The position numbers and the translations under genes are program-made. DNA of 64,000 bases from Calliopsis andreniformis. Taxonomy: Eukaryota > Arthropoda > Insecta > Hymenoptera > Andrenidae. The notes beneath the pieces are model-generated. The model had not been told where the DNA came from, did no database searches, and was given only the letters and a program-made list of their open reading frames with translations. Shown here one piece after another: positions 11,514 through 24,500 of the stretch. Positions within the stretch are counted from its first letter, which is position 1. Each line of letters opens with the position of its first letter. The stretch spans positions 4,050,071 through 4,114,070 of the forward strand of contig NW_027480463.1 of the NCBI RefSeq assembly GCF_051401765.1. Direction: 5' to 3'.

Positions 11514-14500
11514 AATCAGTTGTCAATTCTCAATCCTCAATAGAATATCATCAATTCACAGTTTTCAATACTCAATACTCAATCTGCTATCTTTAAATCT
11601 CTATCCACAAACATCAATTCTCATCACTCAACCCTCAACACTCAGTCCCCAATTCTCATTCTTCAATCCTCAATCCTCAATCCTCAATCCTCAATCCTCA
11701 ATCTTCAATCCTCAATACTCAATCATCAATCCTCAATCCTCAATCCTCAGTCCTCAATCCTCAATCCTCAATCGTCATTCTTCAATCCTCAATCTTCAAT
11801 CCTCGATCCACAATCCTCAATTCTCAATCCTCAATCCTCAGTCCTCAGTCCTTAAACCTCAATTCTCAACCCTCAGCCATCATCCTCAATCCTCAATCCT
11901 CAATCCTCAATCCTCAATCTTCAATCCTCAATACTCAATCTTCAATCCTCAATCCTCAATCCTCAGTCCTCAAACCTCAATTCTGAATCCTCAATCCTGA
12001 ATCTTCAATCTTCAGCCCTCAGTCCTCAACAATCAGGTGACAATCCTCAATACCCAATAGAATATCGTCAATTCACAGCTTTCAATACTCAATACTTAAT
12101 CTGCATTCTTCAAATCTCCATCCACAAACATCAATTCTCATCACTCAACCCTCAACACTCAGTCCTCAATCTTCAATCCTCAATCCCCAATACTCAATCC
12201 TCAATCCTCAACCTTCAATCCTCAATACTCAATCTTCAATCCTCAATCCTCAATCCACAATCCTCAATCTTCAATCCTCAATCCTCAATCCTCAATCCTC
12301 AATCCTCAGTCTTCAATACTCAATACCCAATCCTCAATCCTCAATCCTCAATCCTCAATCCTCAATGTTCAATACGCAATACCCAATCCTCAATCTTCAA
12401 TCCCCAATCCTCAATCCTCAATCCTCAATCCTCAATCCTCAGTCCTCAAACCTCAATCCTGGATCCTCAATCCTGAATCCTCAATCTTCAGACCTCAGTC
12501 CTCAACAATCAGTTGTAAATTCTCAATCCTCAATAGAATATCATCAATTCAGAGTTTTCAATACTCAATACTCAATCTGCAATCTTTAAATCTCTATCCA
12601 CAAACACCAATTCTCATCACTCAACGCTCAATACTCAGTCCCCAGTCCTCAATCTTCATTCCTCAATCCTCAATACTCAATCTTCAATCCTCAATCCTCA
12701 ATCCTCAATCCTCAATCCTCAATCTTCAATCCTCAATACTCAATCTTCAATCCTGTATACACAATCTTCAACCCTCAATCCTCAATTCTCAATCCTCAAA
12801 ACTCAATCCTCAATCCTCAATCCTCAATCCTCAATCTTCAATCCTCAATACTCAATCATCAAACCTCAATCATCAATCCTCAGTCCTCAATCCTCAATCC
12901 TCAATCCTCAATCTTCAATCCTCAATACTCAATCCTCAATCCTCAATCCTCAATCCTCAATCTTCAATCCTCAATACTCAATCTTCAATCCTCAATCCTC
13001 AATCCTCAATCCTCAATCCTCAATCTTCAATCCTCAATCCTCAATCCTCAATCGTCAATCCTCAGTCTTCGATCCTCAATACCCAATCCCCAATCTTCAA
13101 TCCTCAATCCCCAATCCTCAATTCTCAATCCTCAATCCTCAGTCCTCAGTCCTCAAACCTCAATCCTCAACCCTCAGCCCTCATAGTCAATCCTCAATAC
13201 TCAATCCTCAATCCTCAATCTTCAATCCTCAATACTCAACCTTCAATCCTCAATCCTCAATTCTCAATCCTCAATACTGAATCCTCAATCGTCAATCCTC
13301 AATCCCCAATCCTCAATGTTCAATACTCAATCCTCAATCCTCAATTCAAAATCCTCAATCTTCAAACCTCAATACTCAATCTTCAATTCTCAATCCTCAA
13401 TCCTCAATCCTCAATCCTCAATCCTCAGTCCTCAATCTTCAATCCCCAATCCTCAGTCCTCAATCCTCAATCATCATACTTCAATCCTCAATACCCAATC
13501 CTCAATCTTCAATCCTCAATCCTCAATCCTCAACTCTCAATCCTCAATCCTCAGTCCTCGGTCCTCAAACCTCAATCCTCAACCCTCAGTCCTCATCGTC
13601 AATCCTCAATCCTCAATCCTCAATCCTCAATCTTCAATCCTGAATACACAATCTTCAACCCTCAATCCTCAATTCTCAATCCTCAACACCCAATCCTTAA
13701 TCCTCAATCCTCAATCCTCAATCTTCAATCCTCAATACTCAATCATCAATCCACAATCATCAATCCTCAGTCCTCAATCCTCAATCCTCAATCATCAATC
13801 TTCAATCCTCAATACTCAATCATCAATCCTCAATCCTCAATCCTCAATCTTCAATCCTCAATACTCAATCTTCGATCCTCAATCCTCAATCCTCAATCCT
13901 CAATCTTCAATCCTCAATCCTCAATCCTCAATCCTCAATCCTCAGTCTTCGATCCTCAATACCCAATCCTCAATCTTCAATCCTCAATCCTCAATCCTCA
14001 ATTCTCAATCCTCAATCCTCAGTCCACAGTCCTCAAACGTCAATCCTCAACCCTCAGCCCTCATAGTCAAACCTCAATCCTCAATCCTCAATCCTCAATC
14101 TTCAATCCTCAATACTCAACCTTCAATACTCTATCCTCAATTCTCAATCCTCAATACTGAATCCTCAATCGTCAATCCTCAATCCCCAATCCTCAATCTT
14201 CAATACTCAATCCTCAATCCTCAATCCAAAATCCTCAATCTTCAAACCTCAATACTCAATCTTCAATCCTCAATCCTCAATCCTCAATCCTCAGACCTCA
14301 GACATCAATACTGAACCCTCAGTCCTCGTCCTCAATCCACAGCCCTCAATCCTCAATCCTCAATCTTCAATCATCAATATTCAATTTTCAGTCCTCAATC
14401 CTCAATACTCAATCCTCAATCCTCAATCCTCAATGTTCAGTCAGCAATACCCAATCCTCAATCTTGAATCCTCATTCCTCAATCCTCAATCCTCAATCCT

Positions 14501-14602
14501 CAATCCTCAATCCTCAATCCTCAGTACTCAAACCTCAATCCTGAATCCTCAATCCTGAATCCTCAATCCTGAATCCTCAATCTTCAGCCCTCAGCCCTCA
14601 AC
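11514..14602 (+). repeat. Degenerate ~3.3-kb unit, copy 2
   Basis: The module order is D (11514), B (12031), C (12507), then a module-free stretch to the C module at 14603, which is mutated to AGTCAGTTGT. The module-free 12.64-14.60 kb stretch shares markers with 9.36-10.95 kb. Its 14.02-14.60 kb part carries a private combination (CAAACGTCAATCC, then CATAGTCAAACC) that otherwise appears only at 48.2 kb and in the 7,249-bp HOR. Confidence 0.55.
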
Positions 14603-17600
14603 AGTCAGTTGTAAATTCTCAATCCTCAATAGAATATCATCAATTCACAGTTTTCAATACTCAATACTCAATCTGCAATCTTTAAATCTCTATTCACAAA
14701 CACCAATTCTCATCACTCAACCCTCAATACTCAGTCCCCAGTCCTCAATCTTCAATCCTCACTCCTCAGTCCTCAACCCTCAATCACCTACATTCAATCC
14801 TCAATACTCAATCTTCAATACTCAATCCTCAATCCTCAATCCTCAACCCTCAGCCCTCATAGTCAATCCTCAATCCTCAATCCTCAATCCTCAATCTTCA
14901 ATCCTCAATACTCAACCTTCAATCCTCAATCCTCAATTCTCAATCCTCAATACTGAATCCTCAATCGTCAATCCTCAATCCCCAATCCTCAATGTTCAAT
15001 ACTCAGTCCTCAATCCTCAATCCAAAATCCTCAATCTTCAAACCTCAATACTCAATCTTCAATCCTCAATCCTCAATCCTCAATCCTCAATCCTCAATCC
15101 TCAGTCCTCAATCTTCAATCCTCAATCCTCAGTCCTCAATCCTCAATCCTCATTCTTCAATCCTCAATACCCAATCCTCAATCTTCAATCCTCAATTCTC
15201 AATCCTCAATTCTCAATCCTCAATCCTCAGACCTCAGTCCTCAAACCTCAATCCTCAACCCTCAGCCCTCGTCGTCAATCCTCAATCCTCAATCCTCAAT
15301 CCTCAATCTTCAATCCTGAATACACAATCTTCAACCCTCAATCCTCAATTCTCAATCCTCAACACTCAATCCTCAATCCTCAATCCACAATCCTCAATCT
15401 TCAATCCTCAATCCTCAATCCTCAATCCTCAGACCTCAGACATCAATACTCAACCCTCAGTCCCCGTCCTCAATCCACAACCCTCAATCCTCAATACTCA
15501 ATCTTCAATCATCAATATTCAATCTTCAGTCCTCAATCCTCAATCCTCAATCCTCAATCCTCAATCCTCAATGTTCAATACGCAATACCCAATCCTCAAT
15601 CTTCAATCCCCAATCCTCAATCCTCAATCCTCAATCCTCAATCCTCAATCCTCAATCCTCAATCCTCAGTCCTCAAACCTCAATCCTGGATCCTCAATCG
15701 TGAATCCTCAATCTTCAGACCTCAGTCCTCAACAATCAGTTGTAAATTCTCAATCCTCAATAGAATATCATCAATTCACAGTTTTCAATACTCAATACTC
15801 AATCTGCAATCTTTAAATCTCTATCCACAAACACCAATTCTCATCACTCAACCCTCAATACTCAGTCCCCAGTCCTCAATCTTCAATCCTCAATCCTCAA
15901 TCCTCAATCCTCAATCCCCTACCTTCAATCCTCAATACTCAATCTTCAATCATCAATCCTCAATCCTCAATCCTCAATCTTCAATCCTCAATCCTCACTC
16001 CTCAATCCTCAATCCTCATTCTTCAATCCTCAATACCCAATCCTCAATCTTCAATCCTCAATCCTCAATCCTCGATTCTCAATCCTCAATCCTCAGTCCT
16101 CAGTCCTCAAACCTCAATCCTCAACCATCAGCCCTCACCGTCAATCCTCAATCCTCAATCCTCAATCCTCAATCTTCAGCACTGAGTCCTCAACAATCAG
16201 TTGTCAATCCTGAATCCTCAATAGAATATCCTCAATTCACAGTTTTTAATACTCAATACACAATCTGCAACCTTCAAGCCTCTATCCACAAACATCAATT
16301 CTCATCACTCAACCCTCAACACTCAGTCCTCAATGTTCAATCCTCAATCCTCAATCCACAATCCTCAATCGTCAATTTTCAATCCTCAATCCACAGTCTT
16401 CAATCTTCAATCGTCAATGCTCAATCCTCAATCCTCAATCATCAGTCCTCAACCCTCAATCCTCGACCCTCAAACCTCAATCTTCAATCCTCAATCCTCA
16501 ATCCTCACTCCTCAAACCTCAATCCTGGATCCTCAATCCTGAATCCTCAATCTTCAGACCTCAGTCCTCAACAATCAGTTGTAAATTCTCAATCCTCAAT
16601 AGAATATCATCAATTCACAGTTTTCAATACTCAATACTCAATCTGCAATCTTTAAATCTCTATCCACAAACATCAATTCTCATCACTCAGGCCTCAAAAC
16701 TCAGTCCCCAGTCCTCAATCTTCAATCCTCAATACTCAATCCTCAATCCTCAATCCCCTACCTTCAATCCTCAATACTCAATCTTCAATCCTCAATCCTC
16801 AATCCCCAATCCTCAATCTTCAATCCTCAATCCTCAATCCTCAATCGTCAATCCTCAGTCTTCGATCCTCAATACCCAATCCTCAATCTTCAATCCTCAA
16901 TCCTCAATCCTCAATTCTCAATCCTCAATCCTCAGTCCTCAATTCTCAATCCTCAACACTCAATCCTTAATCCTCAATCCTCAATCTTCAATCCTCAATA
17001 CTCAATCATCAATCCTCAATCATCAATCCTCAGTCCTCAATACTCAATCTTCAATCCTCAATCCTCAATCCTCAATCCTCAATCTTCAATCCTCAATCCT
17101 CAATCCTCAATCCTCAATCCTCAGTCTTCGATCCTCAATACCCAATCCTCAATCTTCAATCCTCAATCCTCAATCCTCAATTCTCAATCCTCAATCCTCA
17201 GTCCTCAGTCCTCAAACCTCAATCCTCAACCCTCAGGCCTCATAGTCAATCCTCAATCCTCAATCCTCAATCCTCAATCTTCAATCCTCAATACTCAACC
17301 TTCAATCCTCTATCCTCAATTCTCAATCCTCAATACTGAATCCTCAATCGTCAATCCTCAATCCCCAATCCTCAATCTTCAATACTCAATCCTCAATCCT
17401 CAATCCAAAATCCTCAATCTTCAAACCTCAATACTCAATCTTCAATCCTCAATCCTCAATCCTCAATCCTCAGACCTCAGACATCAATGCTGAACCCTCA
17501 GTCCTCGTTCTCAATCCACAGCCCTCAATCCTCAATCCTCAATCTTCAATCATCAATATTCAACCTTCAGTCCTCAATCCTCAATACTCAATTCTCAATC

Positions 17601-18172
17601 CTCAATCCTCAATGTTCAGTCAGCAATACCCAATCCTCAATCTTCAATCCTCGATCTTCAATCCTCAATCCTCAATCCTCAATCCTCAATCCTCAATCCT
17701 CAATCCTCAGTACTCAAACCTCAATCCTGAATCCTCAATCCACAATCCTCAATCCTCAATCCTCAATCCTCAATCCTCAATCCTGAGTCTTCAATCCTCA
17801 ATACCCAATCCTCAATCCTCAATCCTCAATCCTCAATCCTCAATGTTCAATACGCAATACCCAATCCTCAATCTTCAATCCCCAATCCTCAATCCTCAAT
17901 CCTCAATCCTCAATCCTCAATCCTCAATCCTCAATCCTCAATCTTCAATCCTCAATACTCAATCATCAATCCTCAATCCTCAATCCTCAGTCCTCAATCC
18001 TCAAACCTCAATAATCAACCCTCAGCCCTCATCCTCAATCCTCATTCCTCAATCCTCAATCTTCAATCCTCAATCCTCAATAATCAATCTTCAACCCTCA
18101 ATCCTCAGTCCTCAAACCTCAATTCAGAATCCTCAATCCTGAATCCTCAATTTTCAGCCCTCAGCCCTCAAC
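14603..18172 (+). repeat. Mosaic region with irregular module spacing
   Basis: Modules lie at 14603 (C), 15734 (C), 16195 (singular A-like) and 16573 (C), with spacings 1131, 461, 378 and then 1600 bp. I find no tandem HOR here. The A-like module at 16195 is the most divergent, with TTTTTAATACTC and CAACCTTCAAGCC. The stretch 16.7-17.5 kb resembles 3.7-4.5 kb, with shared CGTCAATCCTCAGTCTTCG and CCTCAGGCCTCATAGTC markers. It is probably a collection of older, once-amplified segments. Confidence 0.55.
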
Positions 18173-18520
18173 AATCAGTTGTCAATACTCAATCCTCAAT
18201 AGAATATCCTGCATTCACAGTCTTCAATACTCAATGCTCAATCTGCAATCTTCAAACCTCTATCCACAAACACCAATTCTCATCACTCAACCCTCAACAC
18301 TCAGTCCTCAATGTTCAATCCTCAATCCTCAATCCACAATCCTCAATCATCAATCTTCAATCCGCAATACTCAATCTTCAATCCTCAATCCTCAATCCTC
18401 AATCCTCAATCCTCATTCTTCAATCCTCAATCTTCAATCCTCGATCCACAATCCTCAATTCTCAATCCTCAATCCTCAGTCCTCAGTCCTTAAACCTCAA
18501 TCCTCAACCCTCAGCCATCA
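17380..18520 (+). repeat. Segment with a distant homologue at 46.64-47.80 kb
   Basis: A run of private markers (GTTCTCAATCCACAGCC, CAATATTCAACCTTC, GTTCAGTCAGCAATACCC, CCTCGATCTTC, GTTCAATACGC, then the A' module at 18173) recurs at an offset of 29,264 bp, rising to 29,271 by the A' module. It also recurs at about 49.6-50.6 kb and 56.9-57.9 kb. A recognisable difference is CCTGAGTCTTC near 17785 where the others have CCTCAGTCTTC. It appears to be an older relative of the segment amplified in the right-hand HOR. Confidence 0.65.
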
Positions 18521-20067
18521 TCCTCAATCCTCAATCCTCAATCCTCAATCCTCAATCCTCAATCTTCAATCCTCAATACTCAATCTTCAACCCTCAATCC
18601 TCAATTCTCAATCCTCAATACTCAATCCTCAATCCTCAATCCTCAATCCTCAATCTTCTATCCTCAATACTCAATCTTCAATCCTCAATCCTCTATCCTC
18701 AATCCTCAATCTTCAATCCTCAACCCTCAATCCTCAATCCTCAATCCTGAGTCTTCAATCCTCAATACCCAATCCTCAATCCTGAATCCTCTATCCTCAA
18801 TCCTCAATGTTCAATACGCAATACCCAATCCTCAATCTTCAATCCCCAATCCTCAATCCTCAATCCTCAATCCTCAATCCTCAATCCTCAATCCTCAATC
18901 CTCAATCCTCAGTCCTCAAACCTCAATCCTGGATCCTCAATCCTGAATCCTCAATCTTCAGACCTCAGTCCTCAACAATCAGTTGTAAATTCTCAATCCT
19001 CAATAGAGTATCATCAATTCACAGTTTTCAATACTCAATACTCAATCTGCAATCTTTAAATCTCTATACACAAACACCAATTCTCATCACTCAACACTCA
19101 ATACTCAGTCCCCAGTCCTCAATCTTCAATCCTCAATCCTCAATCCTCAACCCTCAATCCCATACATTCAATCCTCAATACTCAATCTTCAATACTCAAT
19201 CCTCAATCCTCAATCCTCAATCCTCAATCTTCAATCCTCAATCCTCAATCTTCAATCCTGTATACACAATCTTCAACCCTCAATCCTCAATTCTCAATCC
19301 TCAAAACTCAATCCTCAATCCTCAATCCTCAATCCTCAATCCTCAATCTTCAATCCTCAATACTCAATCATCAAACCTCAATCATCAATCCTCAGTCCTC
19401 CATCCTCAATCCTCAATCCTCAATCCTCAATATTCAATCCTCAATACTCAATCTTCAATCCTCAATACTCAATCTTCAATTCTCAATCCTCACTCCTCAA
19501 TCCTCAATCCTCAATCCTGAATCCTCAATTCTCAATCTTCAATCCTCAATACTCAATCCTCAATCCTCAATCCTCAATCCTCAATCCTCAATCTTCAATC
19601 CTCAATCGTCAATCCTCAGTCTTCGATCCTCAATACCCAATCCTCAATCTTCAATCCTCAATCCACAATCCTCAATCTTCAATACTCAATCCTCAATCCT
19701 CAATCCAAAATCCTCAATCCTCAAACCTCAATACTCAATCTTCAATCCTCAATCCTCAATCCTCAATCCTCAGACCTCAGACATCAATACTGAACCCTCA
19801 GTCCTCGTCCTCAATCCACAGCCCTCAATCCTCAATCCTCAATCTTCAATCATCAATATTCAATCTTCAGTCCTCAATCCTCAATACTCAATCCTCAATC
19901 CTCAATCCTCAATGTTCAGTCAGCAATACCCAATCCTCAATCTTCAATCCTCAATCCTCAATCCTCAATCCTCAATCCTCAATCCTCAATCCTCAATCCT
20001 CAGTACTCAAACCTCAATCCTGAATCCTCAATCCTGAATCCTCAATCTTCAGACCTCAGTGCTCAAA
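18173..20067 (+). repeat. Divergent segment preceding the 4,433-bp HOR
   Basis: Modules A' (18173) and C (18977) precede the D module at 20068. The 1,091-bp spacing from 18977 to 20068 corresponds to the 1,252-bp spacing from 23249 to 24501 minus 161 bp, exactly 23 heptamers. This segment is thus a shorter relative of the end of the 4,433-bp unit. Confidence 0.6.
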
Positions 20068-23000
20068 AATCAGTTGTCAATTCTCAATCCTCAATAGAAT
20101 ATCATCAATTCACAGTTTTCAATAATCAATACTCAACCTGCTATCTTTAAGTCTCTATCCACAAACATCAATTCTCATCACTCAACCCTCAACACTCAGT
20201 CCCCCAATCCTCAATCTTCAATCCTCAATCCTCAATCCTCAATCCTCAATCCTCAATCTTCAATCCTCAATACTCAATCATCAATCCTCAATCCTCAATC
20301 CTCAGTCCTCAATCCTCAAACCTCAATCCTCAACCCTCAGCCCTCATCCTCAATCCTCATTCCTCAATCCTCAATCTTCAATCTTCAATCCTCAGTAATC
20401 AATCTTCAACCCTCAATCCTCAGTCCTCAAACCTCAATTCTGAATCCTCAATCCTGAATCCTCAATTTTCAGCCCTCAGCCCTCAACAATCAGTTGTAAA
20501 TTCTCAATCCTCAATAGAATATCATCAATTCACAGTTTTCAATACTCAATACTCAATCTGCAATCTTTAAATCTCTATCCACAAACACCAATTCTCATCA
20601 TTCAACCCTCAATACTCAGTCCCCAGTCCTCAATCTTCAATCCTCAATCCTCAATCCTCAACACTCAATCCCCTACATTCAATCCTCAATACTCAATCTT
20701 CAATACTCAATCCTCAATCCTCAATCCTCAGTCCTCAGTCCTCAAACCTCAATCCTCAACCCTCAGCCCTCATCGTCAGTCCTCAATCCTCAATCCTCAA
20801 TCCTCAATCTTCAATCCTGAATACACAATCTTCAACACTCAATCCTCAATTCTCAATCCTCAATACTCAATCCTCAATCCTGAATCCAAAATCCTCAATC
20901 TTCAATCCTCAATACTCAACCTTCAATCCTCTATCCTCAATTCTCAATCCTCAATACTGAATCCTCAATCGTCAATCCTCAATCCCCAATCCTCAATCTT
21001 CAATACTCAATCCTCAATTCTCAATCCAAAATCCTCAATCTTCAAACCTCAATACTCAATCTTCAATCCTCAATCCTCAATCCTCAATCCTCAGACCTCA
21101 GACATCAATGCTGAACCCTCAGTCCTCGTTCTCAATCCACAGCCCTCAATCCTCAATCCTCAATCTTCAATCATCAATATTCAACCTTCAGTCCTCAATC
21201 CTCAATACTCAATGTTCAATCCTCAATCCTCAATGTTCAGTCAGCAATACCCAATCCTCAATCTTCAATCCTCGATCTTCAATCCTCAATCCTCAATCCT
21301 CAATACTCAATCCTCAATCCTCAGTACTCAAACCTCAATCCTGAATCCTCAATCCTGAATCCTCAATCTTCAGACCTCAGTTCTCAAAAATCAGTTGTCA
21401 ATACTCAATCCTCAATAGAATATCCTGCATTCACAGTCTTCAATACTCAATGCTCAATCTGCAATCTTCAAACCTCTATCCACAAACACCAATTCTCAGC
21501 ACACAACCCTCAACACTCAGTCCTCAATGTTCAATCCTCAATCCTCAATCATCAATCTTCAATCCGCAATACTCAATCTTCAATCCTCAATCCTCAATCC
21601 TCAATCCTCAATCCTCATTCTTCAATCCTCAATCTTCAATCCTCGATCCACAATCCTCAATTCTCAATCCTCAATCCTCAGTCCTCAGTCCTTAAACCTC
21701 AATCCTCAACCCTCAGCCATCATCCTCAATCCTCAATCCTCAATCCTCAATCCTCAATCCTCAATCTTCAATCCTCAATACTCAATCTTCAATCCTCAAT
21801 CCTCAATCCTCAGTCCTCAAACCTCAATTCTGAATCCTCAATCCTGAATCCTCAATCTTCAGCCCTCAGTCCTCAACAATCAGGTGACAATCCTCAATAC
21901 CCAATAGAATATCGTCAATTCACAGCTTTCAATACTCAATACTTAATCTGCATTCTTCAAATCTCCATCCACAAACATCAATTCTCATCACTCAACCCTC
22001 AACACTCAGTCCTCAATGTTCAATCCTCAATCCTCAATTCTCAATCTTCAATCCTCAATACTCAATCTTTAATCCTGAATCCACAATACTCAATCTTCAA
22101 TCCTCAATCCCCAATACTCAATCCTCAATCCTCAACCTTCAATCCTCAATAATCAGTCTTCAATCCTCAATCCTCAATCCACAATCCTCAATCCTCAATC
22201 CTCAATCCTCAATCCTCAATCCTCAGTCTTCAATCCTCAATACCCAATCCTCAATCCTCAATCCTCAATCCTCAATCCTCAATGTTCAATACGCAATACC
22301 CAATCCTCAATCTTCAATCCCCAATCCTCAATCCTCAATCCTCAATCCTCAATCCTCAGTCCTCAAACCTCAATCCTGGATCCTCAATCCTGAATCCTCA
22401 ATCTTCAGACCTCAGTCCTCAACAATCAGTTGTAAATTCTCAATCCTCAATAGGATATCATCAATTCACAGTTTTCAATACTCAATACTCAATCTGCAAT
22501 CTTTAAATCTCTATCCACAAACACCAATTCTCATCACTCAACGCTCAATACTCAGTCCCCAGTCCTCAATCTTCAATCCTCAATCCTCAATACTCAATCT
22601 TCAATACTCAATCCTCAATCCTCAATCCTCAATCCTCAATCTTCAATCCTCAATCCTCAGTCCTCAATCCTCAATTCTCATTCTTCAATCCTCAATACCC
22701 AATCCTCAATCTTCAATCTTCAATCATCAATCCTCAATTCTCAATCCTTAATCCTCAGTCCTCAGTCCTCAAACCTCAATCCTCAACCCTCAGCCCTCAT
22801 CGTCAATCCTCAATCCTCAATCCTCAATCCTCAATCTTCAATCCTGAATACACAATCTTCAACCCTCAATCCTCAATTCTCAATCCTCAATACTCAATCC
22901 TCAATCCTCAATCCTCAATCCTCAATCTTCAATCCTCAATACTCAATCTTCAATCCTCAATCCTCTATCCTCAATCCTCAATCTTCAATCCTCAACCCTC

Positions 23001-24500
23001 AATCCTCAATCCTCAATCCTCAGTCTTCAATCCTCAATACCCAATCCTCAATCCTGAATCCTCTATCCTCAATCCTCAATGTTCAATACGCAATACCCAA
23101 TCCTCAATCTTCAATCCCCAATCCTCAATCCTCAATCCTCAATCCTCAATCCTCAATCCTCAATCCTCAATCCTCAATCCTCAGTCCTCAAACCTCAATC
23201 CTGGATCCTCAATCCTGAATCCTCAATCTTCAGACCTCAGTCCTCAACAATCAGTTGTAAATTCTCAATCCTCAATAGAGTATCATCAATTCACAGTTTT
23301 CAATACTCAATACTCAATCTGCAATCTTTAAATCTCTATCCACAAACACCAATTCTCATCACTCAACACTCAATACTCAGTCCCCAGTCCTCAATCTTCA
23401 ATCCTCAATCCTCAATCCTCAACCCTCAATCCCCTACATTCAATCCTCAATACTCAATCTTCAATACTCAATCCTCAATCCTCAATCCTCAATCCTCAAT
23501 CTTCAATCCTCAATCCTCAATCTTCAATCCTGCATACACAATCTTCAACCCTCAATCCTCAATTCTCAATCCTCAAAACTCAATCCTCAATCCTCAATCC
23601 TCAATCCTCAATCTTCAATCCTCAATACTCAATCATCAAACCTCAATCATCAATCCTCAGTCCTCAATCCTCAATCCTCAATCCTCAATCCTCAATCTTC
23701 AATCCTCAATACTCAATCTTCAATCCTCAATACTCAATCTTCAATTCTCAATCCTCACTCCTCAATCCTCAATCCTTAATCCTGAATCCTCAATTCTCAA
23801 CCTTCAATCCTCAATACTCAATCCTCAATCCTCAATCCTCAATCCTCAATCTTCAATCCTCAATACTCAATCTTCAATCCTCAATACTCAATCTTCAATT
23901 CTCAATCCTCACTCCTCAATCCTCAATCCTTAATCCTGAATCCTCAATGCTCAACCTTCAATCCTCAATACTCAATCCTCAATCCTCAATCCTCAATCCT
24001 CAATCCTCAATCTTCAATCCTCAATGGTCAATCCTCAGTCTTCGATCCTCAGTACCCAATCCTCAATCTTCAATCCTCAATCCACAATCCTCAATCTTCA
24101 ATACTCAATCCTCAATCCTCAATCCAAAATCCTCAATCTTCAATCCTCAATACTCAATCTTCAATCCTCAATCCTCAATCCTCAATCCTCAGACCTCAGA
24201 CATCAATACTGAACCCTCAGTCCTCGTCCTCAATCCACAGCCCTCAATCCTCAATCCTCAATCTTCAATCATCAATATTCAATCTTCAGTCCTCAATCCT
24301 CAATACTCAATCCTCAATCCTCAATCCTCAATGTTCAGTCAGCAATACCCAATCCTCAATCTTCAATCCTCAATCCTCAATCCTCAATCCTCAATCCTCA
24401 ATCCTCAATCCTCAATCCTCAATCCTCAATCCTCAGTACTCAAACCTCAATCCTGAATCCTCAATCCTGAATCCTCAATCTTCAGACCCCAGTGCTCAAA
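20068..24500 (+). repeat. 4,433-bp HOR, copy 1
   Basis: The module order is D (20068), C (20488), D/A' chimera (21389), B (21878), C with TAGGATATC (22424), C with TAGAGTATC (23249). The spacings 420, 901, 489, 546, 825 and 1252 recur at an offset of exactly 4,433. Differences from copy 2 that I located include C at 21516 against G at 25949, and AGTACCC near 24050 where copy 2 has AATACCC. Homology to copy 2 extends left of 20068, at least to about 19865. Confidence 0.85.
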